Of a stretch of DNA of 64,000 nt, positions 1 to 8,120 are shown piece after piece. A model generated the notes under the pieces. That model was given only the letters and a program-made list of their open reading frames with translations, searched no databases and was not told the DNA's origin. The stretch is from a candidate division KSB1 bacterium. GTDB taxonomy: Bacteria; Zhuqueibacterota; Zhuqueibacteria; Thermofontimicrobiales; Thermofontimicrobiaceae. How positions within the stretch are numbered: the stretch's first letter is position 1; every line of letters begins with the position of its first letter. The stretch lies in contig JAPDPQ010000016.1 of assembly GCA_034506395.1 (NCBI GenBank), positions 51,602 to 115,601 on the forward strand, written 5' to 3'. Both the position numbers and the translations under genes were made by a program.

Positions 1-2
1 TC

Positions 3-98
3 GAGTTTGATGGCAAAGAACTGGCCAATGGCATTTAGTTTTGTCAACTGAAGGCCAAGAATTTTGTTCAAACCAAAAAATTGATTCTGCTAAAATAG
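3..98 (+). pseudogene. C-terminal tail of an upstream secreted protein, interrupted by TAG
   Basis: Reading from base 3, the frame gives residues ending GKELANGI, then TAG at 36-38, then FCQLKAKNFVQTKKLILLK and a TAG stop at 96-98. This is the last strand and basic tail of the same sorting domain seen at the ends of the secreted enzymes in this window. The family pattern GIY-F-Y/C-QL places a tyrosine exactly where the TAG lies, so a single base change (TAT or TAC to TAG) explains it. Most of the gene is outside the window, so it is unknown whether the rest is intact. A base-calling error is the main alternative. Confidence 0.6.
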
Positions 99-125
99 AT
101 TGTATGATCCGAAATGAGGGACACA

Positions 126-2399
126 GTGAAAAGAATTCTTTTTGCGTTTGCGCTCTGGTTATCTTTGGGGTTCAATAAAAATGCCCAATCCCCTTTGGTC
201 ATGACCTACATGAATCCTGTCATCCCTGGCGATCATCCCGATTGTACGCTGACCAGAGTAGGGAGTCATTTTTATACGACCGGGTCCTCGTTCAACCCAA
301 CGCCAGTCATCTATCACTCAACCGATCTGGTTCATTGGGAAGCCATTGCCCAACCAGTGAATGCTTCATGGACTGGGTATGGCGATGCGCCCGGCGGAGG
401 CTGCTGGGGAGGTCACATGGTTTATTATAATGGGGAATATTGGCATTTCTTCTCTCGCGCCAATTCGATGTATTTTGTCAAAGCACCCGACCCAAAAGGT
501 CCTTGGAGCATGCCAGTAAAAATAAAAGATCCTCCAAACCTTCCCTACACTTTGGGATATGATAATTCGATCTTCATCGATGATGATAACAAATGGTATC
601 TGGTTGTTAAAAATGGCAAGCCCAATAACGGCATTGTGGAATTAGGCCCGGATGGGCAACCGACCGGTGTCGTATATGATCTAAAATGGTTGAATCCCGA
701 TCCATCGTATCCGTACAGTTGGGCCGAAGGGCCAGTGATGTGGAAATATGGTGGCTACTATTACTATTCGTTTGCCCGGGATCTGGGTGGCGGCCAAAAG
801 GTCATGAGAAGCCGGGTGTTGACCGCCGAACAATCCGCATGGGAAATGTTGGGTGATTTTTTCAATGAAAATGATCCTCAAAAAGGTTCTTCATTGTTCA
901 CCAGCCCCAATCATGCCTCGCCGGTGATCATGCTGGACGATAGCACGTGCTGGGTGTTGCATCCGCTCTACGCCAAAGGCGAGTGGAAGGGCCAGGGAAG
1001 GCAGGGGCTGCTCAACCAGGTCCATTACGATGCCTATGGTAAACCTGTGGCAGATTATCCGATCAACCAGCCGTTTACAGCTCCTAAATTGCCGAGCAGC
1101 GGTATCCCCTGGATGGTGCCAAAATCAGATTATTTTAATTCAAGTAAATTGCACCCGGAATGGTCATTTCTCGGATATACTGCTATCGATCGCTATTCGC
1201 TAACTGAGCGTCCCGGTTGGTTACGATTATCGCCCAAAAGCAGATCGAAAGCCAACACTGTGATCAAAAATGATGGGGAACATAACTATTCGCTCATCAC
1301 CCGTCTTGATTTCCAGCCGAAAGCAACTTCCGATGAGGCAGGACTTTGGATCATGCGAGGCGATGAACAAATGTTCGTCAAATTGGTCAGCACCTTATCG
1401 TCTGATCAGAAAAGGTCAATATCGTTCAGCTTTGAAAATAATAAGTACGAGCTGGAAAATCCAGTGGGAGATACGCTGTGGTTTAAAATGGTGCGGGTCA
1501 ATCACAAAATCAGCGGCTACTTTAGCGATAATGGGACTAATTGGACTGCAGTAGGGCAGGAGGTAGATATATCGGTAATTGATGCTTATTCTGATTTCAC
1601 TACGTTTGCAGGTACGCGACAGGGATTATATGTGAAAGGATCCAGTGATGCCTGGTTTGATCTTTATATATATCGAGATGCCTATACACCTATTTTGGCG
1701 GAGTGCCCAGCCAACCAATATGGTACTTCCCGATCATACAATCCTCAGGCTGGTTATATTCTCGACAATATCCATGCGAATGATTGGGCGATGTATGCTG
1801 GTGTTGAATTTGGTAATCATGGAGATTATCGTCGCACACCAGACTCAATGAAAGTCATTGCCTGCTGCGGTTCGGGTGGTGGCTCCATCGAGGTGTGGCT
1901 CGATTCGCTGGATAGTGGGGAGAAAATTGCTGAATGTCCGATTCGCAATACGGGTGGCTGGAGGACATTTCAAACATTCGCTTCAGCCGTAACTCCCATA
2001 TCGGGTCGTCATGATGTCTATTTGAAATTTATTGGTTCTGAGTCTGGCAAATTGTTCCAGCTTCACTGGTTCTATTTCACTGCAAAAAGCGACACCAGCA
2101 CTGATATTCCCCAAGATGACGATTCATTAAAGCCTAAAAAATTTGGCCTGGAACAAAATTTTCCCAATCCGTTCAATCTATCGACTCAATTTCGATATTC
2201 GGTTCCCAATAGCGATTATATAAGCATCAAGATGTATAATTTATTAGGAGAAGAAGTAGCGATATTGTTTGAAGGATATCAGCAGCCGGGTGCTCATCTC
2301 GCACAATGGGAGGCTTCGGATGCAGCCAGCGGCGTTTATTTGTGTCAACTAAAAGGATCTCATTTTAATTTCATAAAAAAGGCTTTATTGATCAAATAA
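126..2399 (+). CDS. Secreted glycoside hydrolase family 43 (beta-xylosidase/arabinofuranosidase type) with CBM6-like and sorting domains
   Basis: GH43 enzymes are inverting five-bladed propeller hydrolases that remove xylose or arabinose from xylan side chains and ends. The catalytic residues are visible: base Asp in NPVIPGDHPD (about residue 39), Asp in YDNSIF (about 146) and acid Glu in SWAEGP (about 201). A beta-sandwich of the kind that follows GH43 domains occupies roughly 360-550. A CBM6-like jelly roll (about 555-655) and a C-terminal sorting domain (about 680-757) follow. A signal peptide precedes the GH43 domain. An ATG at 114 is in frame but has no ribosome site; the GTG at 126 has GAGGG five bases upstream and is preferred. 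It leads a co-directional trio with the beta-helix and GH10 genes. Exact specificity cannot be read from sequence. Confidence 0.88.
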   Translation: MKRILFAFALWLSLGFNKNAQSPLVMTYMNPVIPGDHPDCTLTRVGSHFYTTGSSFNPTPVIYHSTDLVHWEAIAQPVNASWTGYGDAPGGGCWGGHMVYYNGEYWHFFSRANSMYFVKAPDPKGPWSMPVKIKDPPNLPYTLGYDNSIFIDDDNKWYLVVKNGKPNNGIVELGPDGQPTGVVYDLKWLNPDPSYPYSWAEGPVMWKYGGYYYYSFARDLGGGQKVMRSRVLTAEQSAWEMLGDFFNENDPQKGSSLFTSPNHASPVIMLDDSTCWVLHPLYAKGEWKGQGRQGLLNQVHYDAYGKPVADYPINQPFTAPKLPSSGIPWMVPKSDYFNSSKLHPEWSFLGYTAIDRYSLTERPGWLRLSPKSRSKANTVIKNDGEHNYSLITRLDFQPKATSDEAGLWIMRGDEQMFVKLVSTLSSDQKRSISFSFENNKYELENPVGDTLWFKMVRVNHKISGYFSDNGTNWTAVGQEVDISVIDAYSDFTTFAGTRQGLYVKGSSDAWFDLYIYRDAYTPILAECPANQYGTSRSYNPQAGYILDNIHANDWAMYAGVEFGNHGDYRRTPDSMKVIACCGSGGGSIEVWLDSLDSGEKIAECPIRNTGGWRTFQTFASAVTPISGRHDVYLKFIGSESGKLFQLHWFYFTAKSDTSTDIPQDDDSLKPKKFGLEQNFPNPFNLSTQFRYSVPNSDYISIKMYNLLGEEVAILFEGYQQPGAHLAQWEASDAASGVYLCQLKGSHFNFIKKALLIK

Positions 2400-2471
2400 T
2401 CATGATGATCAATTTTTAAAAATTGTTGAACGATACAAAACTTTTCGTTTGATTTCTCGGAGAAGCGAAAT

Positions 2472-4382
2472 ATGAGTTGGTTCAAATGTCGAAGACCTCA
2501 ACGCTCATCAGATAATGCAATCTTGAACTATTGCAATTACCTTATAGGAATTATTTCTCTCACTTTCTTAAATATAACTTTGATCCTTGCCCAGCCATCG
2601 GGTGGACCTTATGGTCCCATGCGCCAAAACTATCCACTGCCAAAAATATCGGGTCAAATCTATTTCGTCTCTCCTGATGGCCTGGCTGACGCCTCTGGCA
2701 CATCCCCAGAACAACCCACAACGCTAGAGGCAGCAATTGAACGGGTAAAAAGCGGCGATGCCATCATCTTGCGAGGAGGAATTTATCGCACTGGGAATCT
2801 GATCTTCAACCAGCGAATTATCATGCAGCCGTACCGGGATGAACAGCCGATATTGAAAGGGACGTATGTTGCTACTGATTGGCAAAATCTGGGCAATGGC
2901 TTATGGAAGACCTCATGGCCTCATCTGTTCCCGGCCAGGCCAGCGGATTGGTGGCGCCGCGATCGTGAGGGCAAGCAGACGCCATTACATCGCTTCAATA
3001 ACGATATGGTCTTTGTGGATGGAAAATTCTTGCAAAGCGCCAGTTGGGAGGGCGAGGTCGATGAAAATTCGTTTTATATTGATTACGACACCAAATCAGT
3101 TTATATTGCGGTCGATCCAACCAATCGCCTGGTAGAAATCACAGCTTTCGATGTTGCTTTGCTCAGAACGACTCAGGAGGTTCATGGTAAAAAATCTGAC
3201 CGGCGAGGCCCGATCATTCGGGGCATAACGTTCACCCAATATGCCTACCGTGCCATCGAAGTGGAGGGCAAATTTCCAGAGGGCCTATCCCCGGAATCGA
3301 ATCATGGCAAGGATGTGGTTGGCACGGTGCTGGAAAATTGTACGATCTCGTTCTGTTCTCGAGTGGCCGCCTACCTTCGAGGTGATTCATTGGTGATTCG
3401 CCACTGCCGGGTGAGCGATACCAGCACCGAAGGAATTTACATCATGAGCTCGAATGATGTTCTGTTGGAAAAAAACGTTTTCACCCGCAATAATATCGAG
3501 CGTATTACTGGCTATTATCCAGCAGCGGTGAAAATTTTCAACCAGTGCTATCGTGCCACCTGTCGGGATAATCTGGTGATTGATCTGCCTTATTCCAATG
3601 GTATCTGGTACGATGTCGGCAATGTGGATGGCCGTTTTTTAAACAATTGGGTCGAAGGGGTAGGCAATTACAAAAGCCCATTCGCCATCGAACAGCCCTG
3701 GCCCAGCAATAACGGATTTTTCTTTGAAATATCAAAAGGAGCGATTTGTGCTGGCAATGTGTTCATCAATTGTGATCATGGCCTCTGGGTGCTCAATAGC
3801 TCCGATGTTCAAATTTACAATAATACCTTTGTGAACAGCACAGCGTGCATCTCGCGGAATGCCCGAAGCGCGGCTGGAGATCATTTCGGCTGGCATCCTA
3901 GTACTGGCCCTGATGTTCACGAACGGGATGGCCATGTGTTTATCAATAATTTGCTGGTGGGGGACGATGATTTCGATCGATTGTTGTTTTATGTTTGGCA
4001 GCCAGCATCCTTGTGTGATCGGGTTAGCAATTCTCAATTGGATCAATTCGATTCCAACGTATTTGTGGCCGGAGCGAAATTGTTGGATCGGCCCATCATT
4101 TTATGGAGCCCAGAGAAGAACAAAAATTGCCGGCAGCAGTTTCATTCGATAGGTGAATTTCGGAAGCATCATCCCGAATTCTTGACCAATAGCCAGTATT
4201 TTCCCGATTACCATGGACCGTTGTTTAAAAGTCTTGAACTAAGAAATTTGGAATTGTTACGCGATTCTCCAATATTGAAATTCGGCCATTCTCTGCCATT
4301 GGAGATCCGTAAACTAATTGGTATCTCATCGGGCAAATCCAAATATGTTGGCGCTTATCCAACAAACCAGAAGAATTTTTAA
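2472..4382 (+). CDS. Secreted right-handed parallel beta-helix protein (polysaccharide-active, pectate-lyase-like fold)
   Basis: The 636-residue product has a hydrophobic signal segment at about residues 25-41 ending near LILAQP. It then opens with the pattern YFVSPDG...GTSPEQP..TLEAAIERVKSGDAIILRGG, the usual entry of right-handed beta-helix proteins. Many short coils follow with N-rich turns and motifs such as SNDVLLEKNVF and SSDVQIYNNTF. Proteins of this fold include polysaccharide lyases and GH28/GH120-type hydrolases; no catalytic triad could be assigned, so the reaction is unknown. It lacks the C-terminal sorting domain found on both neighbours and so probably stays in the periplasm or leaves by another route. 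A GGAGAAG ribosome site precedes the ATG. The 72-bp gap after GH43 suggests co-transcription. Confidence 0.75.
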   Translation: MSWFKCRRPQRSSDNAILNYCNYLIGIISLTFLNITLILAQPSGGPYGPMRQNYPLPKISGQIYFVSPDGLADASGTSPEQPTTLEAAIERVKSGDAIILRGGIYRTGNLIFNQRIIMQPYRDEQPILKGTYVATDWQNLGNGLWKTSWPHLFPARPADWWRRDREGKQTPLHRFNNDMVFVDGKFLQSASWEGEVDENSFYIDYDTKSVYIAVDPTNRLVEITAFDVALLRTTQEVHGKKSDRRGPIIRGITFTQYAYRAIEVEGKFPEGLSPESNHGKDVVGTVLENCTISFCSRVAAYLRGDSLVIRHCRVSDTSTEGIYIMSSNDVLLEKNVFTRNNIERITGYYPAAVKIFNQCYRATCRDNLVIDLPYSNGIWYDVGNVDGRFLNNWVEGVGNYKSPFAIEQPWPSNNGFFFEISKGAICAGNVFINCDHGLWVLNSSDVQIYNNTFVNSTACISRNARSAAGDHFGWHPSTGPDVHERDGHVFINNLLVGDDDFDRLLFYVWQPASLCDRVSNSQLDQFDSNVFVAGAKLLDRPIILWSPEKNKNCRQQFHSIGEFRKHHPEFLTNSQYFPDYHGPLFKSLELRNLELLRDSPILKFGHSLPLEIRKLIGISSGKSKYVGAYPTNQKNF

Positions 4383-4496
4383 GGCTCGAATGCCTCATCA
4401 ATTGGATAAGAAATGTTGGAGTTTTGATTTTCTATTTTGCTTTCGCTCGAAAAATGTACATCCCAAAGAGTAAAGGAAAAGAGAGGACGATTTAAA

Positions 4497-6122
4497 ATGA
4501 GATCAATATATGCTGCTATCCATTGCTATTTTGCATATCGGAATTCCCATCAATTACATCGCTGGTTTGTTGCAATTTTCAGTTTGCTCGGTTTCAGTAG
4601 CGGATTATTCACTCCGATAAATTCTATGGGACAGCCCTTAGCAGCAGGCAAGGATAAGTTTTTGGGCTGTGCTACCAGCGCAAATATCTATCGCTATCTC
4701 GATCGCTATTGGAACCAAGTAACGCCTGGAAATGAAGGGAAATGGGGATCGGTTGAGGTAGTTCAGGGACAATACAATTGGGCACCGCTGGATAAAATCT
4801 ATACCTTTGCTGCAAATCACAAAATGCCTTTCAAATATCATACGTTGATCTGGGGTCAACAGCAGCCAGGCTGGATTAATTCTTTGGATTCCACAGCACA
4901 GCGCGCGAAAATAGAAGAGTGGATTCGGCGCGTGGGCGAACGCTATCCCAAAATGGCAATGGTGGATGTCGTCAATGAACCTTTTCACGCGCCCCCTGCT
5001 TACAAGAACGCTTTAGGCGGCGATGGAATAACCGGCTGGGATTGGGTCATTACGGCTTTTCAACTCGCCAGAAAATACTGTCCTGATACAACCAAACTTC
5101 TGATCAACGAATATAATATTTTGCATAGCAACAGCCAGACCATTAATTATATCAACCTGATCAATCTGTTGAAGGACCGCAATCTGATTGATGGGATTGG
5201 TATCCAAGGTCACTATTTTGAATTCCGGAGCGATCTGCGGGCCACCAGCAACATTTACATCTATGACATCAATACGATCAAAGCCAATCTCGATAAACTT
5301 GCAACGCTCGGATTGCCGATTTATATATCGGAATTTGATATCGATGAACCCGTCGACTTGGATCAGCTTGCCCAGTATAAAATCTATTTTCCGATATTTT
5401 GGAGTCACTCGGCAGTGAAAGGGATCACTTTATGGGGCTATATCCAAGGGGATACTTGGGCTGCGCATCCTTACACGTATCTGTTATTGGCCGATGGGAC
5501 CGAGCGGCCTGCCTTACAGTGGTTGCGGACGTATATTGCCAGTCCACTGCCACCAACGATCATTTCGCCCAACGCAACAGGTGGCGTTTCGCTCCGCCCC
5601 TTGCTGATTTGGCATGCCTCCAAAACAGCAACTTCGTACCACGTTCAATTAGCCACGTTGAGCACATTTGTGCCTTCATCAATCGTGCTTGACACCACAA
5701 TTACCGATACACTTATTCAAGTGGGGCCACTGGATCCGAATCGGAGATATTTCTGGCGCGTGGAAGCATGGAACGAGCATGGATCGAGTGGCTATTCAAT
5801 GATGGCAATTTTCATGACCGGGGACCAAACAGCAACGGGAACAGAAATGATGCTACCAAATAAATTTGAGTTGTTTCAAAATCATCCAAATCCTTTCAAT
5901 ACGGCAACGATCATTGAGTTTGAACTCCCCCGCGATTGTTGGGTTCATCTGAAAGTTTATGATGTATTAGGCAATGAGATCGCTACCCTTATCGATCAAA
6001 AGATGAAGGTAGGGAGACATTCAGTAGCTTTTCAAGCGGAAAATTTAAAGTCTGGAATCTATTTTTATCAAATTAGGGCTGGAGAGTTCACTGCTACCAA
6101 GCGCATGGTGATTGTCAAATAA
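4497..6122 (+). CDS. Secreted GH10 endo-1,4-beta-xylanase with Fn3-like and sorting domains
   Basis: GH10 enzymes are retaining (beta/alpha)8-barrel endoxylanases that cut the xylan backbone. Both catalytic glutamates are present in their family contexts: acid/base Glu161 in DVVNEP and nucleophile Glu279 in IYISEFD. The substrate-binding segment TPGNEGKW and the helper GIGIQGHY are also present. A fibronectin-III-like module (about 355-450) and a C-terminal sorting domain (about 465-541, core FQNHPNPFN) follow. The ATG at 4497 is preferred over an in-frame ATG at 4437 because GAGAGGA lies just upstream and it begins directly at a plausible export signal. It is the last gene of the plus-strand trio and converges on the symporter gene. 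Confidence 0.93.
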   Translation: MRSIYAAIHCYFAYRNSHQLHRWFVAIFSLLGFSSGLFTPINSMGQPLAAGKDKFLGCATSANIYRYLDRYWNQVTPGNEGKWGSVEVVQGQYNWAPLDKIYTFAANHKMPFKYHTLIWGQQQPGWINSLDSTAQRAKIEEWIRRVGERYPKMAMVDVVNEPFHAPPAYKNALGGDGITGWDWVITAFQLARKYCPDTTKLLINEYNILHSNSQTINYINLINLLKDRNLIDGIGIQGHYFEFRSDLRATSNIYIYDINTIKANLDKLATLGLPIYISEFDIDEPVDLDQLAQYKIYFPIFWSHSAVKGITLWGYIQGDTWAAHPYTYLLLADGTERPALQWLRTYIASPLPPTIISPNATGGVSLRPLLIWHASKTATSYHVQLATLSTFVPSSIVLDTTITDTLIQVGPLDPNRRYFWRVEAWNEHGSSGYSMMAIFMTGDQTATGTEMMLPNKFELFQNHPNPFNTATIIEFELPRDCWVHLKVYDVLGNEIATLIDQKMKVGRHSVAFQAENLKSGIYFYQIRAGEFTATKRMVIVK

Positions 6123-6167
6123 CGATTTCTATGATGGTGCCCTAGATCTTCTCAAAGGCAAAGAAAA

Positions 6168-6240
6168 ATTTTCTGGGGGATTCCATTTCGGTGGGAAAAA
6201 ACGGAAATGTAATCCCACAAAAATGAAATCCTCCAGAAAT
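6168..6240. repeat. Long imperfect inverted repeat between convergent genes
   Basis: The arms 6168-6196 and about 6212-6240 are reverse complements over 28-29 bases, with a handful of mismatches and one extra T, around a loop of about 15 bases. The arms contain CTGGGGGATT and AATCCTCCAG. It sits in the 238-bp gap between the converging GH10 and symporter genes, so it may act as a two-way terminator or mRNA 3' end stabiliser. There is no T-run after either arm, so it is not a classic intrinsic terminator. A small dispersed palindromic element is the other possibility. The rest of the gap (6241-6360) shows nothing I can name. Confidence 0.6.
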
Positions 6241-6360
6241 CAGGTGGTCTGGCACTTATCCTTTTCGCAAAGAATTGCATACGCTCGGAAAAAGGGATGA
6301 GGTATTTTTGAAGCCTGTCAATTCTGAGCCCAAAGATTTGATCTTTTTTCCCCAAGTAAA

Positions 6361-7749
6361 CTATTGGCGCCGCGCCTTTAAATCCTGCTCGATCTTCATC
6401 ATCATCTTATTGCTTAATGGATAGAAAATCATGAGCGCGGCACCGATGAAAGCTGCGATCGCTGGATAGATGCTCATCACTAAGCGAATGCCCAGCAAAC
6501 TGGTCGCTGATTGCGCTACATTGGCTTGAAATCCATAAGCCGCAAGGATCCAGGCCAATAGTGCTCCACCGAGAGCAATCCCCAATTTCAATGCGAAAAG
6601 TGAGGCGGACATCACCAGTCCTGTCGCCCTCCGTCCCGTCCTCCATTCGGAATAATCAGCAGTATCCGTGTACATCGCCCATTGCAATACAGAGACCGGT
6701 CCCATGGCGAACGATGTGAAGAGCTGAAGGATAAACATTGGAATGAGATCATGTGGTTTTAGCGCATAAAATAAGGCGGTGGTGATTCCTGCGAGCGTCA
6801 GACAACCATAATAGCAGCGCGACTTCCCAACGTTTTTGCTCAACCAGTTCGCTAAAATCGCACCGATGATGGTGACAATTGTACCGAAGAGCATAAAGGT
6901 CGAGGCCAGCGATCCAAAGGAAAAATTATATGTTGTTCCAAACAAGGTCAATTGCTGATCTTGAACAAAATATTTGAAATAATACATGATGCTGCCATTG
7001 CGAATGACGATGTAGATCAACTGAAAAATGGTGGCACCGCCGATGAGTAGCCAGGGGACGTTATGAAAAAGATCGACCAAGTCCTGTTTCAGCGGGTTCT
7101 TCTTTTGTTGGAGCGGCTTGACCCGCTCCTTGGTCGTTGCGAACGTGGTGAGGAACAAGATTACGGCCAAACCAGATAGGACAGCCATAGCCCATTGCCA
7201 GCCCAGTGCTTCGTTTGGCCCACCGAAAAATTTTACCAACCTGAGAATCGAAAATTGAACGATAAACTGTCCCACGAAAGCCGCGACGAAACGGAACGAA
7301 GAAACGACCGTGCGTTCTTGAGAATTGGGCGTGATGACGCCCATCAGGGCGGAATATGGAACGTTGATCACAGTATAGATCATCATCATTAAATTGTAGG
7401 TGACAAATGCGTAAATCACCTTGCCTGTGGCACTGAAATGGGGGGTAACAAACATTAGTGCTCCTAAAACACCAAAGGGCACAGCGAACCACAATAAATA
7501 GGGCCGAAATTTTCCCATCCGCGTGTCGGTTCGATCTGCGATCATGCCCATCATCGGATCGTTCACCGCGTCCCAAATGCGGCCAACCAGAAATATTGTT
7601 GCAACTGCGCTCGCAGAGATCCCGAATACATCTGTATAAAAATAAGTCAAGAATAAAATGAATGTCTGGAAAAAAAGATTAGAAGCAGTATCGCCCAGAC
7701 TATAACCGATTTTCTCTTTGATCGAAAGCTTGTCTGAATTGATTAGCAC
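6361..7749 (-). CDS. GPH-family sugar:cation symporter (xyloside/oligosaccharide type)
   Basis: This 462-residue protein of about twelve membrane segments belongs to the glycoside-pentoside-hexuronide:cation symporter family (MelB, XynP, UidB relatives). The N-terminal hallmark is visible: KIGYSLGDTASNLFF, then GRIWDAVNDPMMG and ADRTDTRMGKFRPYL, the conserved loop between helices 2 and 3. The start is a GTG at 7749 with AGGAG six bases upstream. In a xylan locus, with a cytoplasmic GH3 enzyme next door, import of xylose or short xylo-oligosaccharides is the natural inference, but melibiose- or glucuronide-type substrates cannot be excluded. It lies 371 bp downstream of GH3 and may share its transcript. 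Confidence 0.88.
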   Translation of the reverse strand: MLINSDKLSIKEKIGYSLGDTASNLFFQTFILFLTYFYTDVFGISASAVATIFLVGRIWDAVNDPMMGMIADRTDTRMGKFRPYLLWFAVPFGVLGALMFVTPHFSATGKVIYAFVTYNLMMMIYTVINVPYSALMGVITPNSQERTVVSSFRFVAAFVGQFIVQFSILRLVKFFGGPNEALGWQWAMAVLSGLAVILFLTTFATTKERVKPLQQKKNPLKQDLVDLFHNVPWLLIGGATIFQLIYIVIRNGSIMYYFKYFVQDQQLTLFGTTYNFSFGSLASTFMLFGTIVTIIGAILANWLSKNVGKSRCYYGCLTLAGITTALFYALKPHDLIPMFILQLFTSFAMGPVSVLQWAMYTDTADYSEWRTGRRATGLVMSASLFALKLGIALGGALLAWILAAYGFQANVAQSATSLLGIRLVMSIYPAIAAFIGAALMIFYPLSNKMMMKIEQDLKARRQ

Positions 7750-8120
7750 GATGTACTCCTGTCGCTTGATTTCTTTAAATTGGCTTTTGCCAGAATTTAA
7801 GACGAAATTGAAAAAATACTAAAAACATCATAAACCGGGATCAAAGCTGAAGTGAACCGATTTGGATGCGAATTCTCGCTCTTTTTCGATAATTAAATCT
7901 CTTTGGCGCTATTGAAATCGCAGAATTGCAGTATTTTTGGGTTCGATGAGACCAATGGCAACCATATTTAGCGTAGAACTAACAAGGCCAATTATGCATT
8001 TGGAGTCGAACCAGGCAATGTTTCTTGTCTTACTTCTCCTGAAAATACACCTCCAATTTGTCTCGCAAATCCAGCGCAACTGACAAAGCGATCGGATCTG
8101 GAAAATTATAAGGTTGCAGC
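7750..8120. other. Gene-poor gap between GH3 and the symporter
   Basis: No convincing gene is present. One feature is worth recording: on the minus strand a short frame runs from a TTG at 8128, overlapping the GH3 stop, to a TAA at 8030-8032. It encodes 32 residues ending in LRDKLEVYFQEK, which read like a normal protein tail. It could be chance or the remnant of a lost gene. The AGGAG site for the symporter lies at the left end. No promoter with the shared operator was found here. Confidence 0.35.
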
